The notes under the pieces: generated by a model
What the model was told of the DNA's origin: nothing
What the model saw: the letters and a program-made list of their open reading frames with translations, nothing else
The model's database searches: none
In this document: piece after piece, positions 11,221 to 21,910 of the stretch
How the letters are laid out: each line of letters starts with the position of its first letter
Numbering within the stretch: the first letter of the stretch is position 1
Origin: Eurosta solidaginis
Taxonomy: Eukaryota; Arthropoda; Insecta; Diptera; Tephritidae
Direction of reading: 5' to 3'
DNA: 64,000 bases
NCBI RefSeq assembly: GCF_040869045.1
Contig: NC_090322.1
Coordinates: 82,359,675-82,423,674 of the forward strand
Translations under genes and position numbers: made by a program

Positions 11221-12498
11221 AAAATAAAATCAGGCGAGCCAATCGGTAGTAAAGAGTTAACAAAACATAGTCAACAAGTTGAGGAGACAGTTGGTCGATG
11301 GCTTAAACAACTTCAACATATCAAAAACCCCGTATGTGTGCTAAAGATGGCGTTGTATGGTCTCCGCCATTCTGGATTAATGTGGTATAACAGGCTTTAA
11401 AAAAGGCTTAACGAGCTTGGATTAAATGCATCTAAATATGATCCATGTCTATTTTCAAAGCGAAAGGGTAAGCAGTTTTTATTATTAACTATTTATGTAG
11501 ATGACATTTTATTAGCATCGAACGACAGTACGTGGATAAAAACTGTCAAACGGGCTTTGGCTGATTCTTTTGAAATGAAGGATATGGGTATTGTTAAACG
11601 TTGTGTAGGGGTTAAATTTAAACAAAATTTAAATACCCATCAAGTGTTCCTAACACAGAAACATTATACCGAGTCACTACTGGAACGTTTTAATATGGCG
11701 CAATGTAAGCCTGCCTCGACACCAATGGAAAATAACATCAAGCTTATGAAACCTGACAAGGCTGACGAAAAAGTAATGACAATGTATCCTTATCAAAGTT
11801 TGATCGGAGCGCTTATGTTTCTTGCAGTAACAATTCGTCCATATATTGCATTTGCTGTAAACTATTTGAGTCAATTTAATACTAATTATAATGAAGAGCA
11901 TTGGAAGGCTGCAAAACGAGTTTTACGTTATTTGAATGGAACGAAGAATTTTGGTCTTATATATACTAAAAGTTGTAAAAAGTTATATGGAGTTGTTGAC
12001 GCCGATTGGGGTACAAATCTTACCGATAGGCGTTCATACAGTGGTTATGCATTTTTACTAGCTGGTGCAGCAATTAGTTGGGAAGCACGAAAGCAACGTA
12101 CCGTGGCGTTATCTAGTACTGAAACTGAATATATGGCAATAACCGAGAGTACCAAAGAAGCAATGTACCTTAGAGGAATTTTAGGCGATTTAGGTGTTTC
12201 ATATGAATGCGTTCAGTTATATAATGACAGTCAAAGTGCACAAAAACTTATTCAATGCATTGGTTATCGTTCACGCACTAAACACATTGACGTTCGTCAT
12301 CATTATGTTCGAGAGTATCAGCGACGTGGTACAGTGTCACTATGCTATATGCCAATTGCAGATATGCCAGCAGATTTTCTCACAAAGGGTGTACAACAGA
12401 TAAAACATACTAAGTGCAGAGCAGCATTAGGTATCTGTATTGGAAATAAATTCAACAAGGACATATACAGGCCTGTTCTGAATTCCGACTCGGAATGA
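11221..12498 (+). pseudogene. Copia reverse transcriptase (palm) and RNase H
   Basis: A second frameshift between 11206 and 11221 brings in this frame. It has VLKMALYGLR (GLK-type RT block), a stop TAA at 11398, then the catalytic YVDD box (11494-11505) in LTIYVDDILLASND. RNase H follows: DADWG near 12000, STETEYMA near 12115, and NDSQSA near 12227, then TKHIDVRHHYVRE and the C-terminal ADFLTKG motif. From 11557 to 12498 the frame is open (313 codons). The last codons after 12467 belong to the nested inverted-repeat element, which replaces the natural C-terminus; the original frame resumes after that element at 13103 and would end in the 3' LTR. Confidence 0.92.
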
Positions 12499-13099
12499 AA
12501 AGTAAAACGACATTGATTTCGACTCGGTTTCTATTTGGTGTTCTCAATTCCGATTGTAAAAAATCGATTCGAAGTCGATTTCGAATCGTTTTCATTCCGA
12601 TTCGGTAACCAGTTTAATCAGCTGTTTTTGTTTATGTGTTTTGGTTTAAGTATCATAAAGTTTTATTTTAATTAAAAAATGCCTACAGATATGGTTTTTG
12701 ATGCGCAGACGCAAGAATACGTACTATTGTGCGTGCGAATCGTAAAAATGCGCTGGATCGGAATTCAGAACAGGTCGACTTCATTTCGATCAGCATCGAT
12801 TTGTTTGCCTAATAGATTTCTTGATAGAAGTTTTTAAAAAAGATTTATTATGCCAATTTAACTCAAATTTAAACAAAAAATACACACAACTCTTCCAAAT
12901 AAAATGAAGAATTTAAAAAAAATTATTTGAAAGACAAATATCGCAACATTTGTGTATAATCTGCCAATTAATTTTCATTCCGACTGCTCAGAGGCAATAC
13001 TTTTCAAACCGATAATTTTTGGTCGGAATCGAAATTGAGAACACCAATCCATTTCGATTCCGAAAAAATTGATCGGAATCGGAATCCAGAACAGGCCTG
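12468..13099. mobile_element. Nested MITE-like element with long imperfect inverted repeats
   Basis: Terminal inverted repeat CAGGCCTGTTCTG is perfect over 13 bp at both ends and continues imperfectly for about 90 bp: both ends carry GGTGTTCTCAATTC/T next to cgattccg-rich sequence. ATA on both sides (12465-12467 and 13100-13102) fits a 3-bp target duplication. Length is 632 bp. It carries a 52-codon open frame (12679-12837) starting MPTDMVFDAQ that I do not recognise, and an internal copy of the end motif (gatcggaattcagaacagg, about 12757). Three-bp duplications suggest PIF/Harbinger, but the target is not the usual TAA, so the superfamily is undecided. Confidence 0.85.
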
Positions 13100-13114
13100 A
13101 TAGTCTCACTACTT

Positions 13115-13124
13115 GGAGGGGAGG
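13115..13124 (+). promoter_or_regulatory. Copia polypurine tract
   Basis: GGAGGGGAGG lies immediately before the TG of the 3' LTR, where the plus-strand DNA primer is expected. Confidence 0.9.
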
Positions 13125-13331
13125 TGTTAAAGCATCAAAGCAGTTCAACTATAAAAACATGATTTTGATGAATATTGTTCAACTGTAACTTTTATAACTT
13201 GTTAATTTTAAACTTAACTATCTCTGAGTATTTGAGCTATTTGCCATCTGAATTATAATTTTTTTTTCAATCAGTTTTTTTACTCTAAAATAAAATACTT
13301 GGTCGTATACTCTAAAATCGGTGTTTTATCA
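13125..13331 (+). repeat. 3' LTR of Copia element
   Basis: Direct repeat of the 5' LTR at equal length (207 bp), TG to CA. Differences seen: T-run lengths of 9 and 7 instead of 8 and 8 around cattcag (caatcag here), and ggtgtttt instead of ggcgtttt near the end. Confidence 0.95.
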
Positions 13332-16300
13332 GTTTTGGCTACTCGACCGCTCCGTCCTCGTGTAGCCTACATACTACGTTTTTCTAAATAAACTTACCGG
13401 CCTAAAGGTTAAGCATGGTTAAAATAATTAAGACGTTTCGTTCAACAAATTTGAGTAGATCGATCAGCAGTTGTTGGCTTCAGAACAATAATTTTTGATA
13501 TAGTTATTAAAAGTTTTTAAAGGGTTTCAAACTTTATTTCTCGTTTTATATCCTTTAATATTAGAGTTAAATGTGATAAAACCTGCGTACGAATTTTTTA
13601 ACCCATTCGTTTTGGTTACTCGACCGCTCCGTCCTCGTGTAGCCTACATATTGCGTTTTTCTGAATAAACTTTCCGGCCTAAAGGTTAAGCATGGTTAGA
13701 ATACTTAAGTCGTTTCGTTCAACAAATTTGAATAGATCACTCAGAAGTTGTTGGCTTCAGAACAATAATTTGTGATATAGTTATTAAAAGTTTTTAAAGG
13801 TTGTCAAACGTTGTTTCTCGTTTTTTATCCCTTAATTCTAGAGTTAAATCTGATAAATACCTCGTACGAATTTTTTTAACCAATTTGTTTTGGTTACTGG
13901 ACGGCTCCGTCCTCGTCAGATTACATATTGCGTTTTTTTTTAATTTGCTCACCGATCTAAACGTTAAGCATGCTTAAAATACGTAAGTCGTATTGTTCAA
14001 CAAATTTGAGTAGATCACTCAGCAGGTGTTTGCTTCAGAGCGACAATTTTTGAGATAGTTATTAAAACTTTTTAAAGGGTGTCAAACGTTGTTTCTCGTT
14101 TTATATCCTTTAATATTAGAGTTAAATATGATAAAAACTGCGTACGAATTTTTTTAACCCATTCGTTTTGGTTATTCGACCGCTCCGTCCTCGTGTAGCC
14201 TACATATTGCGTTTTTCTAAATAAACTTACCGGCCTAAAGGTTAAGCATGGTTAAAATACTTAAGTTGTTTCGGCCAACAAATTTGAGTAGATCACTCAG
14301 CAGTTGTTGGCTTCAGAACAATAATTTTTGATATAGTTATTAAACGTTTTTAAAGGGTGTCAAACGTTGTTTCTCGTTTTGTATCCCTTAATTCTAGAGT
14401 TAAATCTGATAAATACCGCGTACGAATTTTTTTAACCAATTTGTTTTGGTTACTTGACGGCTCTGTCCTCGTCAGATTACATATTGCGTTTTTTTGAATT
14501 TGCTACCCGATCTAAAGTTTAAGCATGCTTAAAATAAGTAAGTCGAATTGTTCAACAAATCTGAGTAGATCACTCAGCAGTTGTGTGCTTCAGAGCGACA
14601 ATTTTTGAGATAGTTATTAAAACTTTTTAAAGGTTGTCAGACGTTGTTTCTCGTTTTATATCCATTAACTCTGAAGTTACGTATTGTTTAACCCATTCGT
14701 TTTGGTTACTCGACCGCTCCGTCCGCGTGTAGCCTACATATTGCGTTTTTCTAAATAAACTTACCGGCCTAAAGGTTAAGCATGGTTAAAATACGTAAGT
14801 CGTTTTTTTCAACAAATTTGAGTAGATCACTCAGCAGTTGTTTACTTCAGAGCGAAAATTTTTGAGATAGTTATAAAATTTTTAAAGGTTGTCAAACGTT
14901 GTTTCTCGATTTATATCCTTTAATTCTAGAGTTAAATATGATAAAAAACGCGTACGAATTTTTTAACCCGTTTGTTTTGGTTACTCGACGGCTCCGCCCT
15001 CGTTAGCTTACATGTTGCGTTTTTTCTAAATAAACTTTCCGGCCTAAAGGTTTAGCATGTTAAAGTACGTAAGTCGGTTTGTTCAACAAATTTGAGTAGA
15101 TCAATCATCAGCTGTTTGTTTCAGAGCGACAATTTTTGAGAGAGTTATTAAAACTTTTTAAAGGATGTCAAACGTTTTTTCGCGTTTTATATCCATTAAT
15201 TCAAGAGTTAAATATGATAAAAACCGCGTACGAATTTGTTTTACCCATTCGTTTTGGTTACTCGACTGCTCCGTCCTCGTGTAGCCTACATATAGCCTTT
15301 TCTAAATAAACTTACCGGCCTAAAGGTTAAGCATGCTTAAAATACGTAAGCCGTTTTGTGCAACAAATTTCAGTAGATCAATCAGCAGTTGTTGGCTTCA
15401 GAACAATAATTTTTGATATAGTTATTAAAAGTTTTTTAAGGGTTTCAAACGTTGTTTCTCGTTTTGTATCCTTTAATTCTAGAGTTAAATACAATAAAAA
15501 GCGTGTACGAATTTTTTTAACCCATTTGATTTGGTTACTCGTCGGCTCCGTCCTCGTGTAGCCTACATATTACGTTTTTCTAAATAAACTTACCGGCCTA
15601 ATGGTTGAGCATGGTTAAAATACTTAAGTCGTTTCGTTCAACAAATTTGAGTAGATCAATCAGCAGTTGTTGGCTTCAGAGCAATAATTTTTGATAGAGT
15701 TATTAAAAGTTTTTAAAGGGTTTCAAACGTTGTTTCTCGTTTTGTATCCTTTAATATTAGAGTTAAATATAATAAAAACTGCGTACAAATTTTATAACCC
15801 ATTGGTTTTGGTTACTCGAGCGCTCCATCCTCGTGTAGCCTACATATTACGTTTTTTTTAAATAAACTTACCGGCCTAAAGGTTAGGCATGGTTAAAATA
15901 CTTAAGTCGTTTCGTTCAACAAATTTGAGTAGATCAATCGGCAGTTGTTGGCTTCAGAACAATAATTTTTGATATAGTTATTAAACGTTTTTAAAGGGTT
16001 TCAAACGTTGCTTCTCGTTTTATATCCTTTAATATTAGGGTTAAATATGATAAAGCCTGCGTACGAATTTTTTTAACCCATTCGTTTTGGTTACTCGACC
16101 GCTCAGTCCTCGTGTAGCCTACATATTGCGTTTTTCTGAATAAACTTTCTGGCCTAAAGGTTAAGCATGGATAGAATACTTAAGTCGTTTCGTTCAACAA
16201 ATTTGAGTAGATCAATCAGCAGTTGTTGGCTTCAGAACAATAATTTTTGATATAGTTATTAAAAGTTTTTAAAGGGTGTCAAACGTTGTTTCTTTTTTAT

Positions 16301-19300
16301 ATCCTTTAATTCTAGAGTTAAATATGATAAAAAAACGCGTACGAATTTTTTAACCCATTTGTTTTGGTTACTCGACGGCTCCGTCCTCGTTAGCTTACAT
16401 GTTGCGTTTTTTCTAAATAACCTTTCCGGCCTAAAGGTTAAGCATGCTTAAAATACGTAAGTCGTTTTGTGCAACAAATTTGAGTAGATCAATCAGCAGT
16501 TGTTGGTTTCAGAACAATAATTTTTGATATAGCTATTAAAAGTTTTAAAGGGTTTCAAACGTTGTTTCTCGTTTTGTATCCTTTAATTCTAGAGTTAAAT
16601 ACGATAAAAACCGTGTACGAATTTTTTTAACCGATTTGTTGTGGTTACTCGACGGCTCCGTCCTCGTTAGCTTACATATTACGTTTTTCTAAATAAACTT
16701 ACCGGCCTAAAGGTTAAGCATGCTTAAAATACGTAAGTCGTTTTGTGCACCAAATTTGAGTAGATCACTCAGCAGTTGTTGGCTTCAGAACAAAAATTTC
16801 TGATATAGTTATTAAAAGTTTTTAAAGGTTGTCAAACGGTGTTTCTCGTTTTATATCCTTTAATTCTAGAGTTAAATCTGATAAATACCGCGTACGAATT
16901 TTTTTAACCAACTTGTTTTGGTTACTCGACGGCTCCGTCCTCGTCAGCTTACATATTGCGTTTTTTTTTAATTTGCTCACCGATCTAAACGTTAAGCATG
17001 CTTAAAATACGTAAGTCGTATTTTTTAACAAGCTTGAGTAGATCAATCAGCAGTTGTTGGCTTCAGAACAATAATTTTTGATATAGTTATTAAAAGTTTT
17101 TAAAGGGTGTCAAACGTTGTTTCTTTTTTATATCCTTTAATTCTAGAGTTAAATCTGATAAATACCGCGTTCGAATTTTTTTAACCAATTTGTTTTGGTT
17201 ACTCGACGGCTCCTTCCTCGTTAGCTTACATATTGCTTTTTTTTGAATTTGCTACCCGATCTAAAGGTTAAGCATGCTTAAAATACGTAAGTCGTATTGT
17301 TCAACAAATTTGAGTAGATCAATCAGCAGTTGTTGGCTTCATAACAATAATTTTTGATGTAGTTATTAAAAGTTTTTAAAGGGTTTCAAACTTTGTTTCT
17401 CGTTGTATATCCTTTAATATTAGAGTTTAATATGATAAACACTACGTACAAATTTATTTAACCCATTCGTTTTGGTTACTCGACCGCTCCGTCCTCGTGT
17501 AGCCTACGTATTGCGTTTTTCTAAATAAACTTACCGGCCTAAAGGTTAAGCATGGTTAAAATACCCGTTTCGCTCAACAAATTTGAGTAGATCACTCAGC
17601 AGTTGTTGGCTTCAGAACAATAATTTTTGATATAGTTATTAAAATTTTTTAAAGGTTGTCAAACATTGTTTCTCCTTTTTTATATCTTCTAATTCTAGAG
17701 TTAAATCTGATAAACACCGCGTACGAATTTTTTAAACAATTTGTTTTGTTACTCGACGGCTCCGTCCTCGTCAGCTTACATATTGCGTTTTTTTAAATTT
17801 GCTACCCGATCTAAAGGTTAAGCATGCTTAAAATACGTAAGTCGATTTGTTCAACAAATCTGAGTAGATCTCTCAGCTTCAGAGCGACAATTTTTGAGAT
17901 AGTTATTAAAAATTTTTAAAGGTTGTCAAACGTTGTTTTTCGTTTTATATTCTTTAATATTAGAGCTAAATACCTTAAAAACTGCGTACGAATTTTTGTT
18001 ACCCATTCGTTTTGGTTATTCGACCGCTCCGTCCTCGTGTAGCCTACATATTGCGTTTTTCTAAATAAACTTACCGGCCTAAAGGTTAGGAATGGTTAAA
18101 ATACTTAAGTCGTTTCGTTCAACAAATTTGAGTAGATCAATCGGCAGTTGTTGGCTTCAGAACAATAATTTTTGATATAGTTATTAAAAGTTTTTAAAGG
18201 GTTTCAAACGTTGCTTCTCGTTTTATATCCTTTAATATTAGGGTTAAATATGATAAAAACTGCGTACGAATTTTTTTAACCCATTCGTTTTGGTTACTCG
18301 ACCGCTCCGTCCTCGTGTAGCCTACATATTGCGTTTTTCTGAATAAACTTTCTGGCCTAAAGGTTAAGCATGGATAGAATACTTAAGTCGTTTCGTTCAA
18401 CAAATTTGAATAGATCACTCAGCAGTTGTTGGCTTCAGAACAATAATTTCTGATATAGTTATTAAAAGTTTTTAAAGGTTGTCAAACGTTGTTTCTCGTT
18501 TTATATCCTCTAATTCTAGAGTTAAATATGATAAAACCGCGTACGAATTTGTTTAACCCATTCGTTTTGGTTACTCAACCACTCCGTCCTCGTGTAGCCT
18601 ACATATTACGTTTTTCTAAATAAACTTACCGGCCTAAAGGTTAAGCATGGTTAAAATACTTAAGCCGTTTCGTTCAACAAATTTGAGTAGATCAATCAGC
18701 AGTTGTTGGCTTCAGAACAATAATTTTTGATATAGTTATTAAAAGTTTTTAAAGGTTGTCAAACGTTGTTTCTCGTTTTATATCCCTTAATTCTAGAGTT
18801 AAATCTGATAAATACCGCGTACGAATTTTTTTAACCAATTTTTTTTGGTTATTCGACATCTCCGTCCTCGTCAGCTTACATATTGCGTTTTTTTAATTTG
18901 CTCACCGATCTAAACGTTAAGCATGCTTAAAATCCGTAAGTCGTATTGTTCAACAAATTTGAGTAGATCACTCAGCAGGTGTTTGCTTCAGAGCGACAAT
19001 TTTTGAGATAGTTATTAAAACTTTTTAAAGGGTGTCAAACGTTGTTTCTCGTTTTATATCCTTTAATATTAGAGTTAAATATGATAAAAACTGCGTACGA
19101 ATTTTTTTAACCCATTCGTTTTGGTTATTCGACCGCTCCGTCCTCGTTAGCTTACATGTTGCGTTTTTTCTAAATAAATTTTCCGGCCTAAAGGTTAAGC
19201 ATGCTTAAAATACATAAGTCGTTTTGTTCAACAAATTTGAGTAGATCACTCAGCAGTTGTTTGCTTCAGAGCGACAATTTTTGAGATAGTTATAAAATTT

Positions 19301-21378
19301 TTAAAGGTTGTCAAACGTTGTTTCTCGATTTATATCCTTTAATTCTAGAGTTAAATATGATAAAAAAACGCGTACGAATTTTTTAACCCATTTGTTTTGG
19401 TTACTCGACGGCTCCGTCCTCGTTAGCTTACATGTTGCGTTTTTTCTAAATAACCTTTCCGGCCTAAAGGTTAAGCATGCTTAAAATACGTAAGCCGTTT
19501 TGTGCAACAAATTTGAGTAGATCAATCAGTAGTTGTTGGCTTCAGAACAATAATTTTTGATATAGTTATTAAAAGTTTTTAAAGGGTTTCAAACGTTGTT
19601 TCTCGTTTTGTATCCTTTAATTCTAGAGTTAAATACAATAGAAACCGTGTACGAATTTTTTTAACCCATTTGTTTTGGTTACTCGACGGCTCCGTCCTCG
19701 TGTAGCTACATATTACGTTTTTCTAAATAAACTTACCGGCCTAAAGGTTAAGCATGGTTAAAATACTTAAGTCGTTTCGTTCAACAAATTTGAGTAGATC
19801 AATCAGCAGTTGTTGGCTTCAGAACAATAATTTTTGATATAGTTATTAAAAGTTTTTAAAGGGTTTCAAACGTTGTTTCTCGTTTTATATCCTTTAATAT
19901 TAGAGTTAAATATGATAAAAACTGCGTACAAATTATTTAACCCATTGGTTTTGGTTACTCGACCGCTCCGTCCTCGTGTAGCCTACATATTACGTTTTTC
20001 TAAATAAACTTACCGGTCTAAAGGTTAAGCATGTTTAGAATACTTAAGTCGTTTCGTTCAACAAATTTGAGTAGATCACTCAGCAGTTGTTGGCTTGAGA
20101 ACAAAAATTTCTGATATAGTTATTAAAAGTTTTTAAAGGTTGTCAAACGGTGTTCCTCGTTTTATATCCTTTAATTCTAGAGATAAATCTGATAAATACC
20201 GCGTACGAATTTTTTTAACCAATTTGTTTTGGTTACTCGACGGCTCCGTCCTCGTCAGCTTACATATTGCGTTTTTTTAATTTGCTCACCGATCTAAACG
20301 TTAAGCATGCTTAAAATACGTAAGTCGTATTGTTCAACAAATTTGAGTAGATCAATCAGCAGTTGTTGGCTTCAGAACAATAATTTTTGATATAGTTATT
20401 AAAAGTTTTTAAAGGGTGTCAAATGTTGTTTCTTGTTTTATATCCTTTAATTCTAGAGTTATATCTGATAATTACCGCGTTCGAATTTTTTTAACCAATT
20501 TGTTTTGGTTACTCGACGGCTCCTTCCTCATTAGTTTACATATTGCGTTTTTTTTGAATTTGCTACCCGATCTAAAGGTTAAGCATGCTTAAAATACGTA
20601 AGTCGTATTGTTCAATAAATTTGAGTAGATCAATCAGCAGTTGTTGGCTTCAGAACAATAATTTTTGATATAGTTATTAAAAGTTTTTAAAGGGTTTCAA
20701 ACGTTGTTTCTCGTTGTATATCCTTTAATATTAGAGTTTAATATGATAAAAACTACGTACGAATTTGTTTAACCCATTCGTTTTGGTTACTCGACCGCTC
20801 CGTCCTCGTGTAGCCTACATATTGCGTTTTTCTAAATAAACTTACCGGCCTAAAGGTTAAGCATGGTTAAAATACTCGTTTCGTTCAACAAATTTGAGTA
20901 GATCACTCAGTAGTTGTTGGCTTCAGAGCGACAATTTTTGAGATAGTTATAAAATTTTTAAAGGTTGTCAAACGTTGTTTCTCGATTTATATCCTTTAAT
21001 TCTAGAGTTAAATATGATAAAAAAACGCGTACGAATTTTTTAATCCATTTGTTTTGGTTACTCGACGGCTCCGTCCTCGTGTAGCTACATATTACGTTTT
21101 TCTAAATAAACTTACCGGCCTAAAGGTTAAGCATGGTTAAAATACTTAAGTCGTTTCGTTCAACAAATTTGAGTAGATCAATCAGAAGTTGTTGGCTTCA
21201 GAACAATAATTTTTGATATAGTTATTAAAAGTTTTTAAAGGGTTTCAAACGTTGTTTCGCGTTTTATATCCTTTAATATTAGAGTTAAATATGATAAAAA
21301 CTGCGTACAAATTATTTAACCCATTGGTTTTGGTTACTCGACCGCTCCGTCCTCGTGTAGCCTACATATTACGTTTTT
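13332..21378 (+). repeat. Satellite array, segment 3 (higher-order repeats)
   Basis: About 29 monomers near 276-278 bp (for example ttactc/ttattc at 18294, 18571, 18849 and 19125). It contains higher-order repeats: marker variants caaacggtg (16831/20142) and a deletion in ttaaaatac-cgttt (17554/20865) both recur at exactly 3311 bp, and ggttaggcatgg/ggttaggaatgg (15881/18084) and catggatagaatac (16166/18369) recur at 2203 bp. No gene; open frames such as 15358-15561 are chance. Confidence 0.96.
17818..17831. other. Perfect 14-bp palindrome of type-B satellite monomers (example)
   Basis: TTAAGCATGCTTAA is its own reverse complement. It recurs in most type-B monomers (for example near 13970, 16735, 19200, 20310, 30415). 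Type-A monomers have ttaagcatggttaa, which breaks the symmetry. Confidence 0.85.
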
Positions 21379-21910
21379 ATACTCAGTTGAGCAGAGCTCA
21401 CAGCGTATATTAAGTTTGATTGGATAACGGTTGGTTGTACATATATAAAGGAATCGAGATAGATATAGACTTCCATATATCCGTCCGTTCGTCCGTTCCT
21501 TAACTCGATAACTTGAGTAAATTTTGAGGTATCTTGATGAAATTTGGTATGTAGGTTCCTGAGCACTCATCTCAGGTCGCTATTTAAAATGAACGATATC
21601 GGACTATAACCACGCCCACTTTTTCGATATCGAATATTTCGAAAAACCGAAAAATTGCGATAATTCATTACAAAAGAGAGATAAAGCGACGAAACTTGGT
21701 AGATGAGTTGAACTTATGACGCAGAATAAACAATTAGTAAAATTAGGACAATGGGCGTGGCACCGCCCACTTTTAAAAGAAGGTAATTTAAAATTTTTGC
21801 ATGCTGTAATTTGGCAGTCGTTGAAGATATCATAATGAAATTTGGCAGGAACCTTACTCCTATTACTATATGTACGCTTAATAAAAATTAGCAAAATCGG
21901 AGAAGGACCA
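21379..21910 (+). mobile_element. DINE-1/Helentron-like element, copy 2, short 3'-truncated
   Basis: Starts atactcagttgag after the satellite T-run and keeps only 532 bp of the 5' part. Lacks about 42 bp between tccatatat and the start of a short, degenerate GTCC block, and stops at agaaggacca, where complete copies go on cgcccac. Satellite continues with ttaaacaatttg. The upstream monomer is the same variant as upstream of copy 5 (aaattatttaacccattgg), so copies 2 and 5 share an ancestral insertion. Confidence 0.82.

Larger units (their letters stand above)
8140..13331 (+). mobile_element. Copia-type LTR retrotransposon, defective, with nested element
   Basis: A complete provirus-like structure: 207-bp LTRs starting TG and ending CA, a 5-bp target duplication, a primer-binding site directly after the 5' LTR, a purine tract before the 3' LTR, and between them gag and pol in the Copia order (zinc knuckle, protease, integrase, reverse transcriptase, RNase H). 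Total length is 5192 bp, or about 4.56 kb without the nested 632-bp element. Coding capacity is destroyed by at least six in-frame stops and about six frameshifts. It interrupts a monomer at cattcg/ttttgg. Confidence 0.95.

Noticed and set aside
15358..15561. Open frames within satellite monomers (also 23344-23568, 34156-34380, 36314-36511, 58228-58452)
   Set aside because: Isolated in a tandem array; neighbouring monomers have stops or shifts at equivalent places.
13332..21378. CENP-B-box-like site marking a centromere
   Set aside because: I saw no convincing match to the known box in the monomer. Centromeric function cannot be judged from sequence alone.
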